Assembly: GCA_903917345.1 (NCBI GenBank)
Contig: CAIXAE010000043.1
Location: 62,001-126,000 of the forward strand
From: an uncultured Methylococcaceae bacterium
GTDB taxonomy: Bacteria; Pseudomonadota; Gammaproteobacteria; Methylococcales; Methylomonadaceae
Direction: 5' to 3'
DNA length: 64,000 nucleotides
Within the stretch, counting starts at the first letter, position 1. Each line of letters starts with the position of its first letter. The position numbers and the translations under genes were made by a program. Shown here piece by piece: positions 27,697 through 37,420 of this stretch. The notes below the pieces were generated by a model that did not search any database, was not told the DNA's origin, and saw only the letters and a program-made list of their open reading frames with translations.

Positions 27697-30045
27697 TTAA
27701 AAATTTTGTCCAAAATTAAACTGGAAGAATTGGGTTTGGTCTTTTTGAGTAATTATATTATGCGTAGGATTATTGTAATAAGCCGAAGGTGTAGCGTTAT
27801 ATTGATCATAACTGTATGTTCCCTGATTAAGCGGATAAGCTGCACTCACAGATAAAGCGCCAAACGGTGACAACCATTCTCCAGATAACCCAGCAGAATA
27901 TTTCATATTATTAAATGTGAATGTATCGTTAAGAGCACCTGCGTCTAAAAATGTACCTAATCTAACTGATTTTGTTTCTGCCATAAAAGGCACAGGGAAA
28001 AACAACTCAGCATTACCAATAAGTTTAACGGATCCCCCTAATGGATATCCGTTCGAATCTCTTGGTCCCATCGTATTATTCTTATAGCCTCTTACCGACC
28101 CGGAGCCTCCCATAAAATAGTTTTCAAAGAACGGTAATCCCTTGGTATTCCCATATCCACCAGAGTAACCGACTTCTCCATTTAATTTAAAGGTAAAATC
28201 CTTCGCTAAAGGGAAATAGCGTTGCTGTCTATAGCCTACCTTATAGTATTCCAAATCACTACCCGGAATAGTCGCAATACCCGATAAACGTTGCTGTGCA
28301 CCACTATTCGGAAACATCGCCCGATTGAATGTATCATGCACCCAACTGATGCCCTGACTATAGGTCAAATAAGAACCAGGATGTTTATTAATGAAATCGA
28401 AAATTTGTTGGGATGAATAAAGAGTTGTCGATAATGAGGTATGCTTCACATCCGTATTAAAGCCCACCTGATCAAATTCATTTAAAGGTATACCAAAATT
28501 GATACCTGCATTTGCTATGCTCGTATTGTAGTTAGCAATATTAATAGCCCCAGCATTCCTTTTGGTATAGCCTAAGTTATAACCTTGACTCACACCATCA
28601 GTGGTGAAATAAGGATTAGAAAAACCAAATTGATAACTGGTAATGTAATTACTATTATTAAAGCCAACGCTTACACGCTTACCCGAACCAAAAATATTGT
28701 CCTGCGCAATATTAGCATTTAGAACGATACCTTGCACCTGAGAGAAGCCCACGCCGGCCGATAAGTTACCCGATGATTTTTCTACCACCGTATAGTTCAC
28801 ATCAATCTGATCTGAGGTGCCAACTACGGGAGGCGTTTCCACGTTAACACTTTCAAAATATCCTAATCGCTCTAAACGTGTTTTAGAGCGTTCAATCTTA
28901 GAGCTTGATGCCCAACTGGCTTCCATTTGACGCATTTCACGACGTAAGACCTCATCTCGTGTTTTAGCATTTCCAATAAAATTAACGCGATGAACATAAA
29001 CTCGCTTACCCGGATCAACAAAGAAAGCCATTTCTACCGTTTTTTGGCTCTCATTAATTTCAGGCACCATATTGACGTTAGCAAAAGCATAACCTTCATC
29101 ACCTAAGCGATCTTGAATTGCTTTAGACGTCTCCGTGGCACTCTTTCTTGAAAATATCTCGCCCGGTCCAATGCCCACTAATTTTATTAACACATCCGGT
29201 GCAACAATTAGATTACCTGATAATTTCACTTTTGAAACGGTAAATACTTCACCCTCTTTCACATTAATAGTGACATAAATATCTTTTTTATCTGGCGTGA
29301 TCGCTACCTGTGTAGATTCAACAGAAAAATTGATATACCCTCTATCGAGATAATACGATCTTAAGGTTTCTAAATCTGCCCCTAATTTTTGCTTAGAGTA
29401 TTGATCATTCTTAGTATAAAAAGACAATAAGTTAGAGGTACTCAATTCAAATTTATCTAATAACACTTTTTCTTCAAAAGCATTATTACCGACGATATTA
29501 ATTTGTTTAATCTTAGTGACGCGACCTTCAGAAATTTTAATATTGATGCCGACACGATTACGCGTTAAATCTGCCACATCAATTTTAATTTTTAATCCAT
29601 ATTTACCATGACTGAGATACTGGCGAGTCAACTCCTGCTCAACCTTATCTAAAATCTGACGATCAAATATTTTACCTTCAGACAATCCAATCTTATCTAA
29701 AGCCTTGGTTAAGTCATCTTTACTTAAATCCTTGTTGCCCTCGAACACAATTTTTGCGATAGACGGTCTCTCAACCACTTTGACAATAAGCGTAGATCCT
29801 TCTCTCTCTAAAGAGATATCTTTAAAGAAACCCGTTTTAAAAAGGGCTTTAATTGCAGGGGTGACGTTATCTAAAGAAAATCTTTCACCCACATTGACCG
29901 GCAAATAACTAAAAACCGTACCTAATGAAATACGTTGTAACCCTTTAACTTGAATATCTCTAACAACAAACTCTTCCTCGGCTTTAACCCCAAATGAGAG
30001 CAACAAACCGAGCAATAACAGACAAGAAAAAATAATTGATTTCAT
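27697..30045 (-). CDS. bamA: Outer membrane protein assembly factor BamA
   Basis: Core of the BAM complex that inserts beta-barrels into the outer membrane. The 782 aa comprise a signal peptide (about 1-22), five POTRA domains (about 24-425, first one 'FVVRDIQVKGLQRISLGTV') and a 16-strand barrel. Barrel markers are 'NFMGGSGSVRGY'-type loop 6, seen as 'FMGGSGSVRGYKNN', and a final aromatic strand 'QFFQFNFGQNF' ending in Phe. Length is close to E. coli (810). rseP normally precedes it; here epmA does, so this cluster has a different upstream boundary. Confidence 0.97.
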   Translation of the reverse strand: MKSIIFSCLLLLGLLLSFGVKAEEEFVVRDIQVKGLQRISLGTVFSYLPVNVGERFSLDNVTPAIKALFKTGFFKDISLEREGSTLIVKVVERPSIAKIVFEGNKDLSKDDLTKALDKIGLSEGKIFDRQILDKVEQELTRQYLSHGKYGLKIKIDVADLTRNRVGINIKISEGRVTKIKQINIVGNNAFEEKVLLDKFELSTSNLLSFYTKNDQYSKQKLGADLETLRSYYLDRGYINFSVESTQVAITPDKKDIYVTINVKEGEVFTVSKVKLSGNLIVAPDVLIKLVGIGPGEIFSRKSATETSKAIQDRLGDEGYAFANVNMVPEINESQKTVEMAFFVDPGKRVYVHRVNFIGNAKTRDEVLRREMRQMEASWASSSKIERSKTRLERLGYFESVNVETPPVVGTSDQIDVNYTVVEKSSGNLSAGVGFSQVQGIVLNANIAQDNIFGSGKRVSVGFNNSNYITSYQFGFSNPYFTTDGVSQGYNLGYTKRNAGAINIANYNTSIANAGINFGIPLNEFDQVGFNTDVKHTSLSTTLYSSQQIFDFINKHPGSYLTYSQGISWVHDTFNRAMFPNSGAQQRLSGIATIPGSDLEYYKVGYRQQRYFPLAKDFTFKLNGEVGYSGGYGNTKGLPFFENYFMGGSGSVRGYKNNTMGPRDSNGYPLGGSVKLIGNAELFFPVPFMAETKSVRLGTFLDAGALNDTFTFNNMKYSAGLSGEWLSPFGALSVSAAYPLNQGTYSYDQYNATPSAYYNNPTHNIITQKDQTQFFQFNFGQNF

Positions 30046-30124
30046 TTAGAAGGCTAAAAAGGACCCACAGGGCCTAAACAATAAAAAAACGCTGAAAGTA
30101 TAACATAATTAATAACAACCACGC

Positions 30125-31105
30125 TTATGCGCGTTGTATCGAAAAACTAAGCACATCATCAATACTGACACTTTCGGTCAAGATCATTAACAACCGATCT
30201 AAACCAATCGCAATCCCAGAGCAATCGGGCAACCCCTCATACAAGGCCGAAATAAGTCGATCATCTTTCACCACTAACGGACACCCTATTTCTTGTCTAA
30301 CTTGTATTTCGTTATCGAATCGCTGATTTTGCTCCTGCGCATCTTGCAATTCATAATAACCATTACCCAACTCAACGCCCTTAAAAAAAACCTCAACACG
30401 ATCAACGATCTCGGGGTTCTCTATATTAATCCGTGCTAATGAAGACTGAGTTGCAGGATAACCATACACCAAGCAAAAACCTGATAAACCCAAGCTGGGC
30501 TGCACATAATGGCTAAAAATAAAATCTAACCAGAGATTGTGATCATGCCCGCAAATAGTTAATGCTTCTGCCCGATTATGCTTAATTACAAATGCACTAT
30601 ACTGTTCGACAGAAAACACAAAAGGATCAAGCCCAGTAACATTCGTAAACACTTCTCGATAACTGTATTTCTCAGTTGTCGATAAGGACAAAGACTCTTT
30701 ACTCAGAAAGACCAGTAAATCTTCAACATCATCCATTAAATGGTCTAAGTTATAACCCACTCGGTACCATTCCAGCATCGTAAACTCTGGATTATGAAAG
30801 CGCCCAGACTCACCCTTTCTAAACGCTTTACAGATCTGATAAATTGAACCTGATCCTGCACACAATAATCGCTTCATAGCAAACTCAGGTGACGCCTGCA
30901 GAAACAACTTATTTGACTGAGCCGCATACTCATAAGTTGTGGTAAAAAAATCCAAGTACGGATCAGTCCCACAACTATGGCTCAACAAAGGCGTTTCTAC
31001 CTCCAGCACATCTCTTGCTGAGAAATAGCTTCTAATTTTCTGAAGGAGTTTTGCTCTTAAACGTAAGGACTCAATGCTACAGGTGGGTTGCCATGCATTA
31101 GACAC
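30125..31105 (-). CDS. epmA: EF-P lysine ligase EpmA
   Basis: LysRS-like enzyme that attaches (R)-beta-lysine to the conserved lysine of EF-P. The 326-aa class II synthetase core lacks an anticodon domain. Visible are motif 1 around 'RSYFSARDVLEVETPLLS', motif 2 'ICKAFRKGESGRFHNPEFTMLEW' region (about 100-122), and motif 3 'GLPDCSGIAIGLDRLLM'. Length equals E. coli EpmA (325). The start is a GTG at 31105 that shares one base with the efp stop (TAGTG), so substrate and modifier are translated together. Confidence 0.95.
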   Translation of the reverse strand: MSNAWQPTCSIESLRLRAKLLQKIRSYFSARDVLEVETPLLSHSCGTDPYLDFFTTTYEYAAQSNKLFLQASPEFAMKRLLCAGSGSIYQICKAFRKGESGRFHNPEFTMLEWYRVGYNLDHLMDDVEDLLVFLSKESLSLSTTEKYSYREVFTNVTGLDPFVFSVEQYSAFVIKHNRAEALTICGHDHNLWLDFIFSHYVQPSLGLSGFCLVYGYPATQSSLARINIENPEIVDRVEVFFKGVELGNGYYELQDAQEQNQRFDNEIQVRQEIGCPLVVKDDRLISALYEGLPDCSGIAIGLDRLLMILTESVSIDDVLSFSIQRA

Positions 31106-31674
31106 TATTCTTTTACACGAGAAATATATTCACCGGTACGTGTATCTACTTTAATCATTTCACCTTGCTGTACGAATAAGGGCACCCTAACAACAGCACC
31201 CGTATCTAGCGTTGCCGGTTTTCCACCACCACCTGAAGTATCACCCCGTACGCCCGGATCTGTCTCAACAATCGTTAACTCCACAAAGTTAGTGGGCGTT
31301 ACTGACAAAGGCGCATCATTCCATAAAGTTACAGTGCACATATCTTGGTCTTTTAGCCACTTACTCGCATCACCGACCGCTTTTGCATCACATTGGTACT
31401 GCTCAAACGATTCTGGGGTCATGAAATGTCTAAATTCACCATCGTTATAAAGATATTGCATTTCGACATCAACAACATCAGCGCTCTCAAGAGAATCACC
31501 TGACTTAAAGGTACGCTCTATCACTCGGCCTGTTTTTAAGTTTCTAATCTTAACTCGGTTAAAGGCTTGACCTTTACCCGGCTTAACAAATTCGTTTTCT
31601 ATAATTGCGCAAGGGTCATTATCTAACATGACTTTTAACCCTGATTTAAATTCATTCGTGCTGTAAATAGCCAT
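31105..31674 (-). CDS. efp: Translation elongation factor P
   Basis: Rescues ribosomes stalled at polyproline by entering the E site. The ATG at 31674, preceded by GAGGAAAAA, gives 189 aa (E. coli 188); a longer frame to 31731 is rejected. The protein begins '[19 protein letters not shown]' and the modified lysine is in 'VKPGKGQAF' (K34 by family numbering). The C-terminal OB domain reads '[20 protein letters not shown]'. It sits with epmA downstream and divergent epmB across an 82-bp spacer. Confidence 0.97.
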   Translation of the reverse strand: MAIYSTNEFKSGLKVMLDNDPCAIIENEFVKPGKGQAFNRVKIRNLKTGRVIERTFKSGDSLESADVVDVEMQYLYNDGEFRHFMTPESFEQYQCDAKAVGDASKWLKDQDMCTVTLWNDAPLSVTPTNFVELTIVETDPGVRGDTSGGGGKPATLDTGAVVRVPLFVQQGEMIKVDTRTGEYISRVKE

Positions 31675-31756
31675 TTTTTCCTCAAGATGACAAACAATAT
31701 AAACATAGCCATTATAATGGAGGCCACCCATTGATAGAAACTTTAATAACTATTTC

Positions 31757-32773
31757 ATGTTAGATACTCAGAACGAGACGCTACACTTTTCTAAAAACTG
31801 GCAACAACAACTCAGTGAAGCTTTCAGCTCAATTGAAGATCTGTGCCACCATCTAAATATAGAAATTAAAGACTTACCTGTCTCAGACGCCGCAACAAAA
31901 AAATTTGCATTACGCGTTCCCATGAGTTTTGCTGCCAGCATAAAAAAAGGCGACCCAAACGATCCTTTATTACGCCAAGTATTACCCCTATCAGACGAGC
32001 TATCTGAATACCCCGGCTATAGTTATGACCCTGTTGGCGATCTACCTGCCGCCATTCAAGCTGGCGTATTACACAAATACCAAGGCCGCGCGCTCTTTAT
32101 TAACACAGGCAGTTGCGCCATAAATTGCCGCTATTGCTTCAGACGCAATTTCCCCTATAGCGATCTGCAACTCAACAAACAGAGTGAAAATGCTGGAATT
32201 GAATACATCACGAAGCATACCGATATTACAGAAGTTATATTAAGCGGCGGGGATCCCTTAATATTAAGTGATGAACGCTTAAAGACATTACTCACAAAAT
32301 TAAGTTCCATTACGCATTTAAAACGCATCCGCATTCATTCACGCTTACCTATCGTTCTACCTGCTCGCATAACATCTGAGTTACTTGCTCACCTTAACGA
32401 CACGGGGAAAAAAATTGTGTTTGTTGTCCATTGCAACCACGCTAATGAAATAAATTCTCGCGTGAGCAGTGCATTACAATTAATTAAGCGGCATGGCTTT
32501 ACGTTATTTAACCAATCCGTCTTGTTAAAAGGCGTTAACGATCAAGCTTTCCAACTCACCGAACTCAGTGAGCGATTATTTGAAGAAGGCGTTATCCCTT
32601 ATTATTTACATTTATTAGATAAAGCGACAGGAACAGGTCATTTTGAAGTATCTGAAGCGAAGGCTATTGAACTTATTAAAACCCTTCAATCCAGCCTACC
32701 AGGCTATTTAGTCCCAAAACTAGTTAAAGAGCAAGCCGGTAGCTCATCTAAACTATTAATTAATATTACTTAA
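31757..32773 (+). CDS. epmB: EF-P (R)-beta-lysine synthase EpmB, lysine 2,3-aminomutase
   Basis: Radical SAM, PLP-dependent aminomutase that makes (R)-beta-lysine for EpmA. The 338-aa protein has the cluster motif as 'CAINCRYCFRRNFPY' (Cx3Cx2C), 'EVILSGGDPLILSDERL' (SAM-binding GGD/E), and the PLP-lysine region near the C-terminus 'GYLVPKLVKEQAG'. Length is like E. coli YjeK (342). Divergent from efp, completing the EF-P modification set within 2.7 kb. YfcM/EpmC (hydroxylase) is not in the window. Confidence 0.95.
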   Translation: MLDTQNETLHFSKNWQQQLSEAFSSIEDLCHHLNIEIKDLPVSDAATKKFALRVPMSFAASIKKGDPNDPLLRQVLPLSDELSEYPGYSYDPVGDLPAAIQAGVLHKYQGRALFINTGSCAINCRYCFRRNFPYSDLQLNKQSENAGIEYITKHTDITEVILSGGDPLILSDERLKTLLTKLSSITHLKRIRIHSRLPIVLPARITSELLAHLNDTGKKIVFVVHCNHANEINSRVSSALQLIKRHGFTLFNQSVLLKGVNDQAFQLTELSERLFEEGVIPYYLHLLDKATGTGHFEVSEAKAIELIKTLQSSLPGYLVPKLVKEQAGSSSKLLINIT

Positions 32774-32777
32774 GAAC

Positions 32778-32825
32778 AAAATAACTAGCGCTAGTATTTA
32801 AGAATCCAGCGCTCGCAATTATTTT
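32778..32825. terminator. Possible bidirectional hairpin between epmB and rppH
   Basis: AAAATAA (32778-32784) pairs with TTATTTT (32819-32825), and inside them AGCGCT occurs on both arms, with small internal mismatches. It lies between two convergent genes and overlaps the rppH stop. Predicted by eye; moderate stem quality. Confidence 0.4.
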
Positions 32826-33370
32826 GAGTTTGAGTTTTTCGACTGATTTGGCTTAACAGGCTTAGCTAAATAACTCGCTGCATTAACCGGAATAGAATCT
32901 AACGCAAGTATTGCACCCAGTTCCGTCATCGCCTTTTGATAAACCTTACGCTTAAAGTACACGACATCTTCCAGAGGCTCCCAATAATCTACCCAGCGCC
33001 AACTATCAAATTCGGGCTTCTCACAATGATCAAACCTTACATTTGACTCTTGCGTGATTAAACGCAACATATACCAAATTTGTTTTTGACCGATACATAA
33101 GGGCGCAGAACTTTTCCTAATATAACGATCAGGTAATTGATACCTCAACCAATAGCGCGTTCTACCCAGCAACTCCACATGCTGCTCTTCTAAGCCTGTT
33201 TCTTCCCACAATTCTCGATACATCGCTGCTTCGGGATCTTCGTTGGCGTTAATTCCGCCCTGCGGAAACTGCCACGCATTAACGCCCATCCGTTTAGCCC
33301 AAAACACACGACCCTCGTCATTGCAAAGGATTATGCCGACATTGGGCCGGTATCCTTTAGAGTCTATCAT
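32819..33370 (-). CDS. rppH: RNA pyrophosphohydrolase RppH
   Basis: Nudix enzyme that removes pyrophosphate from mRNA 5' ends and triggers RNase E decay. The 183-aa protein starts '[20 protein letters not shown]', contains '[29 protein letters not shown]' region with the Nudix box (about 35-58; G-x5-E-x7-RE-x2-EE-x-G), and '[10 protein letters not shown]'. Length slightly exceeds E. coli RppH (176), the extra being a Ser/Asn/Lys-rich tail. It is divergent from the HAD phosphatase, a pairing also known in pseudomonads. Confidence 0.95.
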   Translation of the reverse strand: MIDSKGYRPNVGIILCNDEGRVFWAKRMGVNAWQFPQGGINANEDPEAAMYRELWEETGLEEQHVELLGRTRYWLRYQLPDRYIRKSSAPLCIGQKQIWYMLRLITQESNVRFDHCEKPEFDSWRWVDYWEPLEDVVYFKRKVYQKAMTELGAILALDSIPVNAASYLAKPVKPNQSKNSNSK

Positions 33371-33426
33371 GTTAAAACCTGTTTCTATTCTGACCGTAAA
33401 GTTAATTTTACCAACGGGTTAAATTA

Positions 33427-33443
33427 CAAAAGGGGTCAGGTTG
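33427..33443. other. Possible transposon-end remnant, AAAAGGGGTCAGGTTG-type
   Basis: The spacer between rppH and the HAD gene contains AAAAGGGGTCAGGTTG. Sequences of the type AAAGGGGTCAG recur as ends of small Y1-transposase/RAYT-linked elements in gammaproteobacterial genomes. No matching second end or transposase was seen nearby, so this could be a solo remnant or chance. Confidence 0.3.
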
Positions 33444-33525
33444 TTTATAATATCTCCATTGTTCCATAAAAAAACCTTAGATGCCAGAGTGCATAAGGCA
33501 TTTAATTAATTCAGACAGGTTTAAT

Positions 33526-34212
33526 GTGAGTTTAGCGATTTTTGATTTAGATAACACCCTGATTGCAGATGATAGCGATTACTTATGGGGACAGTTTTTA
33601 GTTGACCAAGGTATTGTAGATAAAGCCTATTATGAAGAAGCTAATCTCAAATTTTATAAGCAATACAAAGAAGGTAATTTAGATATTTTAGAGTTTTTAG
33701 CTTTTTCTTTAAAACCCTTAGCAGACCACCCTATCCAAGACCTTCATCAATGGCGCGAGCAATTTATTCAAGAAATAATTACGCCTATCTTATTGAAGCC
33801 TGCTCAAGAACTGATTAACAAACATAGAGACAAAGGCGATACTTTATTAGTTATCACCGCCACCAACCGATTTGTGACTGCTCCCATAGTCAATCTTTAT
33901 GGTATTGAACATTTAATAGCCAGCACCCCTGAATTAATCAACGGCCAATATACGGGCAAACTTCAAGGCATCCCCAGCTTCCAAGAAGGCAAAGTTAAAC
34001 TCTTAGAAGAATGGTTAAAAGCCTCTTCAGAAACCATGGAAGATAGCTACTTCTATAGTGACTCTCATAATGATTTACCCTTGCTTAAATTAGTCGATCA
34101 CCCGGTCGCTGTTGATCCAGATGAAAAATTAAACGCATTTGCTACCGCAAACCAGTGGCCTATCATTAGCTTAAGACAAGGTATTTGTCCTAATGAGCAT
34201 TTTCATAAGTAA
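33526..34212 (+). CDS. HAD-IB phosphatase, SerB-like
   Basis: Cytoplasmic HAD-superfamily phosphatase of the IB (phosphoserine phosphatase-like) group. From the GTG at 33526, six bases after an AGG, the 228-aa product starts 'MSLAIFDLDNTLIADDSDY' with the nucleophile motif DxDNT. An ATG at 33481 would add 15 residues. Motif II is 'LLVITATNRF', with Lys in motif III near 'FQEGKVKLLEEW' and acidic motif IV 'YFYSDSHNDLPLLKLV'. Pseudomonads carry a homologous gene next to rppH. The substrate is not predictable; it is not proven to be serine phosphatase. Confidence 0.85.
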   Translation: MSLAIFDLDNTLIADDSDYLWGQFLVDQGIVDKAYYEEANLKFYKQYKEGNLDILEFLAFSLKPLADHPIQDLHQWREQFIQEIITPILLKPAQELINKHRDKGDTLLVITATNRFVTAPIVNLYGIEHLIASTPELINGQYTGKLQGIPSFQEGKVKLLEEWLKASSETMEDSYFYSDSHNDLPLLKLVDHPVAVDPDEKLNAFATANQWPIISLRQGICPNEHFHK

Positions 34213-34328
34213 GACGCTGCAATCTGAAACGCTCCAATTAACGTTGGGTTAGCTATGTTGTAACAAAATCATGCTATTGTTTAAGTCAGTTTAACCACTT
34301 CTTATACTGTATCTATTTAGGAGCAACG

Positions 34329-37010
34329 ATGGGCCCACATTACTTAAGCCGTTTTTTCACCCCTCAATCCGTTGCCATTGTCGGCGCCTCAGAACGTGAA
34401 GAAAGCGTGGGTTATAGACTCCTCCTTAACATGCAAGAAGCCGGCTTTTCGGGTGGTCTTTACCCTGTTAATGTTAAACGTGATCAAATATTAGGCTTAA
34501 AAGCTTATCCCAATTTAAAGGCTATCCCTGAATCTATCGATCTAGTTGTTATCGCCACCCCTGCACCCACTGTGCCAAGTGTGATGCAGCAATGCGGTGA
34601 TAAAGGCGTACGCGCTGTGATTATTATTACTGCGGGATTTGGTGAACTAGGAGATGAAGGCAAAAGACTGCAACAAGACGTTTTAGATATTGCGCAACGC
34701 TATCAAATCCGTTTTATTGGTCCTAATTGCCTGGGTGTCGCCAGACCTAGTGGCCTGCTAAATGCCACCTTTGGTGATGGTGTTATTAAGGACGGAAACC
34801 TTGCCTTACTGTCTCAATCTGGTGCCATTTGTACAGCGATTTTAGACTGGGCAAAAGTACAAGACATCGGTTTCTCTACCGTAGTATCCATGGGTGGCGC
34901 CGCAAGTATCGATTTTGGGGAGGTTTTGGACTATCTAGCCACCGATACTAAAACCACCGGCATTTTAATGTATGTGGAAGGCATCAGAGATGCTCGACGA
35001 TTTTTAAGCGGCCTTAAAGCGGCGGCCCGCTTAAAACCGGTTATTTTAATAAAATCTGGACGTCATGAAGCAGGCTGTAAAGCGGCTATGTCCCATACCG
35101 GCGCTATGGTTGGCGGCGATCATGTGTTTGATGCCGCCATCGCCAGAGCCGGTGTTGTTAGAGCCTATACCATTACCGAATTATTTTCTGCGGCTCGCGT
35201 TTTAGCCAATAATTACGTCATAAAACAAGATCGCCTAGCGATAATCACTAATGCCGGTGGCCCGGGTGTCATGAGTACCGACCGCGCAGAAGATGTTGGC
35301 ATACAAATGGCCGAATTAAGCACAGACAGCATTGCCGCCTTAAATACAGCATTACCAGCGCACTGGTCACATGCTAATCCGGTTGATATTCTGGGTGATG
35401 CGACAGCAGAGCGCTACCAAAAGGCCTTAGAAGTATGTCTTAGAGATGATCAAATTGATGGGGTGTTAGTTATATTAACGCCTCAAGCGATGACAGAACC
35501 AACACAAATTGCCCAATGTATTATTGATGGCGCTAAAAATAGCTCTAAACCTGTATTAGCTTCATGGACGGGCGGGGCCAAAGTTATCGACGGCCGAAAT
35601 CTGTTTACTAACAGTAAAGTCGCGCACTTTAGCACCCCAGAAACCGCTGTAGATGCGTTTGCCTTTTTAGCTAATTACGCAGAAAATCAAATCCTACTTA
35701 ACCAAATTCCTAAAGCACGTGAAGAACAAGCAGAACCTGACACAGAAAAGGCCAGAGCTATTATTCACGCAGTACTAGCCACAGGTCGAACTGTATTAAC
35801 CGCCCAAGAAGCCAAAGCTGTCTTATCTGCATTTAATATCCCCGTCACCCCTACATTGTCGGTCTGCAGTGTTGAAGAGGCTGTTATAGCCGCTGAAAGC
35901 ATTGGTTTTCCCGTAGTATTAAAAATAAATATGGCCGAATTTAGCCATAAATCTGATATTGGCGGCGTTAAACTTAACATTAATAGCGCAGAGGCAATCG
36001 CCCAACACTATTCAGAAATGACCACGGCTATTAGAGCGGTTCAACCTGATATTACTGAAATAGGTATGACGGTTGAGCCCATGTTTAAAAGCGCTAACGG
36101 CCGCGAATTAATGATAGGTGTGGTGAGAGATCCGGTCTTTGGCCCTGCCATTAGCTTTGGCTTGGGCGGTACGCTAGTAGAAATTTTTAAAGATAATGCC
36201 ATTGCCTTACCGCCGCTTAATACTTATATGATTGAGCAAATGATCGCCAAAACAAAAGCCGGTAAATATTTAAAAGCCTTCAGAAACTTACCGCCCGCAA
36301 ATACCAAGGCCCTTATTGAAGTATTACTCAATATTTCAACCTTAGTCAGTGAACTACCCGAACTTTTAGAACTGGATATTAATCCACTGATTGTTGATGA
36401 ACACGGTGCTATCGCCGTTGATGCCCGCATCAAGGCGCAGTTATCAGAACCAGCAAAAGCTTATCAACATATGGCTATACATCCCTATCCGCATGAACTC
36501 ATTCAACACCATCAGCTCAGCAATGGTATGGATATTATCATTCGACCCATACGCCCTGAAGATGCTGAATTAGAACAGGACTTCCATAGTCGCTTATCGG
36601 CTAACACAAAATATTTTAGGTTTATGCAAGCTTTACAAGAGCTAACGCCTGAAATGATTGTGCGCTTCACTCAAATTGATTACGACCGAGAAATGGCTTT
36701 TATTGCTATTACCCTTAATCCCAACCCTAGCCAAACTAATGAACTGGGAGTGGGGCGTTATGTTATGAGCCCTGATGGTAAATCGGTGGAGTTTGCTCTA
36801 GTCGTAGCTGACGATTCCCAAGGTCTCGGTATCGGCACCAAAATACTTAAGGAGCTCATAAAGTCTGCAAAGGAGAAGGGAATGAGTATCTTCGCAGGGG
36901 AAATTTTAACGACCAACACCCCAATGTTAGCGTTGGTACACAAATTAGGTTTTACTACAGACACCTTAGTCGATAATGAAGAGGTAGTCAGAGTAAGTAA
37001 AGTCCTATAG
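34329..37010 (+). CDS. Acyl-CoA ligase (ADP-forming)-like protein fused to GNAT (PatZ/Pka)
   Basis: Protein lysine acetyltransferase of the Pat/YfiQ type, which in relatives acetylates acetyl-CoA synthetase and other enzymes. The 893 aa are, in order: CoA-binding Rossmann ('SVAIVGASEREESVGYRLL', about 12-130), succinyl-CoA ligase-like parts (about 150-460, with 'KAAMSHTGAMVGGDHVF'), an ATP-grasp domain (about 480-705, 'SIGFPVVLKINMAEFSHKSD'), and a C-terminal GNAT from about 738 ('RPIRPEDAELEQDF', acetyl-CoA loop 'DSQGLGIGTKILKELI'). Length matches YfiQ (886). GGAGCAACG precedes the ATG. It appears monocistronic. Confidence 0.92.
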   Translation: MGPHYLSRFFTPQSVAIVGASEREESVGYRLLLNMQEAGFSGGLYPVNVKRDQILGLKAYPNLKAIPESIDLVVIATPAPTVPSVMQQCGDKGVRAVIIITAGFGELGDEGKRLQQDVLDIAQRYQIRFIGPNCLGVARPSGLLNATFGDGVIKDGNLALLSQSGAICTAILDWAKVQDIGFSTVVSMGGAASIDFGEVLDYLATDTKTTGILMYVEGIRDARRFLSGLKAAARLKPVILIKSGRHEAGCKAAMSHTGAMVGGDHVFDAAIARAGVVRAYTITELFSAARVLANNYVIKQDRLAIITNAGGPGVMSTDRAEDVGIQMAELSTDSIAALNTALPAHWSHANPVDILGDATAERYQKALEVCLRDDQIDGVLVILTPQAMTEPTQIAQCIIDGAKNSSKPVLASWTGGAKVIDGRNLFTNSKVAHFSTPETAVDAFAFLANYAENQILLNQIPKAREEQAEPDTEKARAIIHAVLATGRTVLTAQEAKAVLSAFNIPVTPTLSVCSVEEAVIAAESIGFPVVLKINMAEFSHKSDIGGVKLNINSAEAIAQHYSEMTTAIRAVQPDITEIGMTVEPMFKSANGRELMIGVVRDPVFGPAISFGLGGTLVEIFKDNAIALPPLNTYMIEQMIAKTKAGKYLKAFRNLPPANTKALIEVLLNISTLVSELPELLELDINPLIVDEHGAIAVDARIKAQLSEPAKAYQHMAIHPYPHELIQHHQLSNGMDIIIRPIRPEDAELEQDFHSRLSANTKYFRFMQALQELTPEMIVRFTQIDYDREMAFIAITLNPNPSQTNELGVGRYVMSPDGKSVEFALVVADDSQGLGIGTKILKELIKSAKEKGMSIFAGEILTTNTPMLALVHKLGFTTDTLVDNEEVVRVSKVL

Positions 37011-37420
37011 GGGTATTTTAACCCAACCCGGAGTCTAAGTGACTAAACCCTAAGCGTGTCTAGCTTCACAAACAAGCCAAGGGGCTTCCTTATTCATTGC
37101 AAGACTAATCCAAATTAAAAAAGTACGCACACACATGAATAATGGGAGCGTACTCAGAAATAGTGCTAGCACACACTAATGATTTAGGAACACACACTAA
37201 CGATTTAGGAACACACACTCATGTTTCACGAACCTAGCTACAACGTTTAGTGACTCCAGCTATTTTTTAGTACACTCCCATAACCCTATATTCCGGCACA
37301 CTTTTATTTTAGAGCCCCCCCTTTTAAAAAAGTGAGCTCACTAAACGTTATTAGGCGCTCCCAAATACTGATTACAGACTCACTCAAATTATTCTGAAAC
37401 TCACAAAAACATTATCAGAT
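37011..37420. other. 410-bp intergenic region with tandem repeats
   Basis: Region between the acetyltransferase gene and the minus-strand efflux operon; both flanking genes end here. It holds the 21-bp repeats listed separately and only weak hairpins (AAGCC...GGCTT near 37073-37087). No credible open frame or RNA gene was recognised. Confidence 0.6.
37169..37231. repeat. Three tandem 21-bp repeats
   Basis: Units at 37169-37189, 37190-37210 and 37211-37231 share the pattern (A/G)CACACACTAAYGATTTAGGA. Units one and two differ at two positions. Unit three keeps the ACACACACT head but has diverged in the second half. The array begins right after TAGTGCTA and lies in non-coding DNA. Confidence 0.85.

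Noticed and set aside
37169-37231. CRISPR array
   Set aside because: The repeats are directly adjacent with no spacers and only three units, so they are tandem repeats. No cas genes are present.
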